This document shows positions 5,747 to 6,013 of a stretch of DNA of 6,013 bases, piece after piece (positions within the stretch are counted from its first letter, which is position 1; each line of letters begins with the position of its first letter). A program made the translations under genes and the position numbers. A model generated the notes under the pieces. It made no database searches, was not told the DNA's origin, and saw only the letters and a program-made list of their open reading frames with translations. Source of the stretch: an uncultured Bacilli bacterium. Lineage in GTDB: Bacteria > Bacillota_I > Bacilli_A > RFN20 > CAG-826. The stretch covers positions 1 to 6,013 of the forward strand of contig CAKPJO010000098.1 of assembly GCA_934162685.1 (NCBI GenBank). Reading direction: 5' to 3'.

Positions 5747-6013
5747 TACTATCGTTCTCCTTTAACAAGAAGTCAGCGCCTTTAATAGCTTCGTAAGTCG
5801 ATAGTCCATAATAATTTTGTTGTCTTAATATTTCATATGTCACAATTGCAACAGTATTTGATAAATTTAAACTACGTGCTGAAGGAGCCATTGGTAGTCT
5901 TATACAACGCTCTAAATGACGGCGTAATAAATCATGCGGTATTCCTGTAGATTCTCTTCCAAACATCACAAAAATGTTATCTTGAACTCTGGAAAAATCA
6001 CATTGATCAGGGC
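5739..6013 (-). CDS. trmL: tRNA (cytidine/uridine 34-2'-O)-methyltransferase, C-terminal part
   Basis: The frame is open from the window edge to the TAA at 5739, so the N terminus lies beyond 6013. About 91 residues are visible. They carry the SPOUT-family knot motifs: FVMFGRESTGIP (motif 2, near the middle) and IRLPMAPSARSLNLSNTVAI (motif 3), followed by the helix VTYEILRQQ. This combination is typical of TrmL, which methylates the ribose of the wobble base 34 in tRNA-Leu isoacceptors using S-adenosylmethionine; TrmL is a short SpoU protein of about 155-170 residues, and the C-terminal end fits. Another SpoU methyltransferase cannot be fully excluded without the N terminus. The GTG at 5969 lies within the conserved motif 2 and is not a start. 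The gene's last 8 nt overlap the lipoprotein start. Confidence 0.88.
   Translation of the reverse strand, partial: PDQCDFSRVQDNIFVMFGRESTGIPHDLLRRHLERCIRLPMAPSARSLNLSNTVAIVTYEILRQQNYYGLSTYEAIKGADFLLKENDSND
5757..5763 (-). promoter_or_regulatory. Ribosome binding site of the lipoprotein gene
   Basis: AAAGGAG on the minus strand lies inside the last codons of trmL, 10 nt before the lipoprotein ATG at 5746. The spacing is slightly long. Its place inside trmL suggests coupled translation. Confidence 0.65.

Noticed and set aside
1..6013. Mycoplasma code (UGA as Trp)
   Set aside because: No gene contains an in-frame TGA, and the one Trp is TGG, so there is no positive evidence for reassignment here.

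Overview
The window is a compact, strongly AT-rich stretch of bacterial chromosome. It carries five complete genes, two genes cut by the window edges, and almost no spacer DNA. The low GC, the AAGGAG-type ribosome binding sites, the lipoprotein signal and the grouping of gmk, priA and rqcH point to a low-GC member of Bacillota. It is probably in or near the Mollicutes and related uncultured Bacilli; this is inference, because no marker gene settles the lineage. All six visible stop codons are TAA or TAG. Only one Trp codon (TGG) occurs in about 1,900 codons, and no in-frame TGA is seen, so the standard code fits.

Leftward operon (minus strand, 3619 down to 1). A near-consensus sigma-A promoter (TTGACT, 17 bp, TATAAT) drives gmk (guanylate kinase), then priA (replication-restart helicase), then a 223-residue protein of unknown function with an acidic linker and a Cys/His-rich metal-binding tail. 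The first codons of another gene follow at the window's left edge. Spacings are 15 to 22 nt with no terminator between genes. The -10 box lies inside a perfect 18-bp palindrome that could be an operator.

Rightward gene (plus strand, 3740 to 5239). rqcH encodes the NFACT-family ribosome quality-control factor and diverges from gmk across a 189-bp intergenic region. It is shorter than typical members and seems to lack the helix-hairpin-helix segment.

Right-hand leftward pair (minus strand, 6013 down to 5243). The C-terminal part of a TrmL-type tRNA 2'-O-methyltransferase overlaps by 8 nt the start of a small lipoprotein with a CxxC motif and a thioredoxin-like layout. This pair converges on rqcH with only 3 nt between stop codons. 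A perfect 15-bp hairpin spanning both stops probably terminates transcription from both sides.

Most of the content is housekeeping: nucleotide metabolism, replication restart, ribosome rescue and tRNA modification. I found no defence system, CRISPR array, mobile element or RNA gene. The least explained items are the Cys/His-rich protein, the Trx-like lipoprotein, the shortened RqcH and the near absence of tryptophan.
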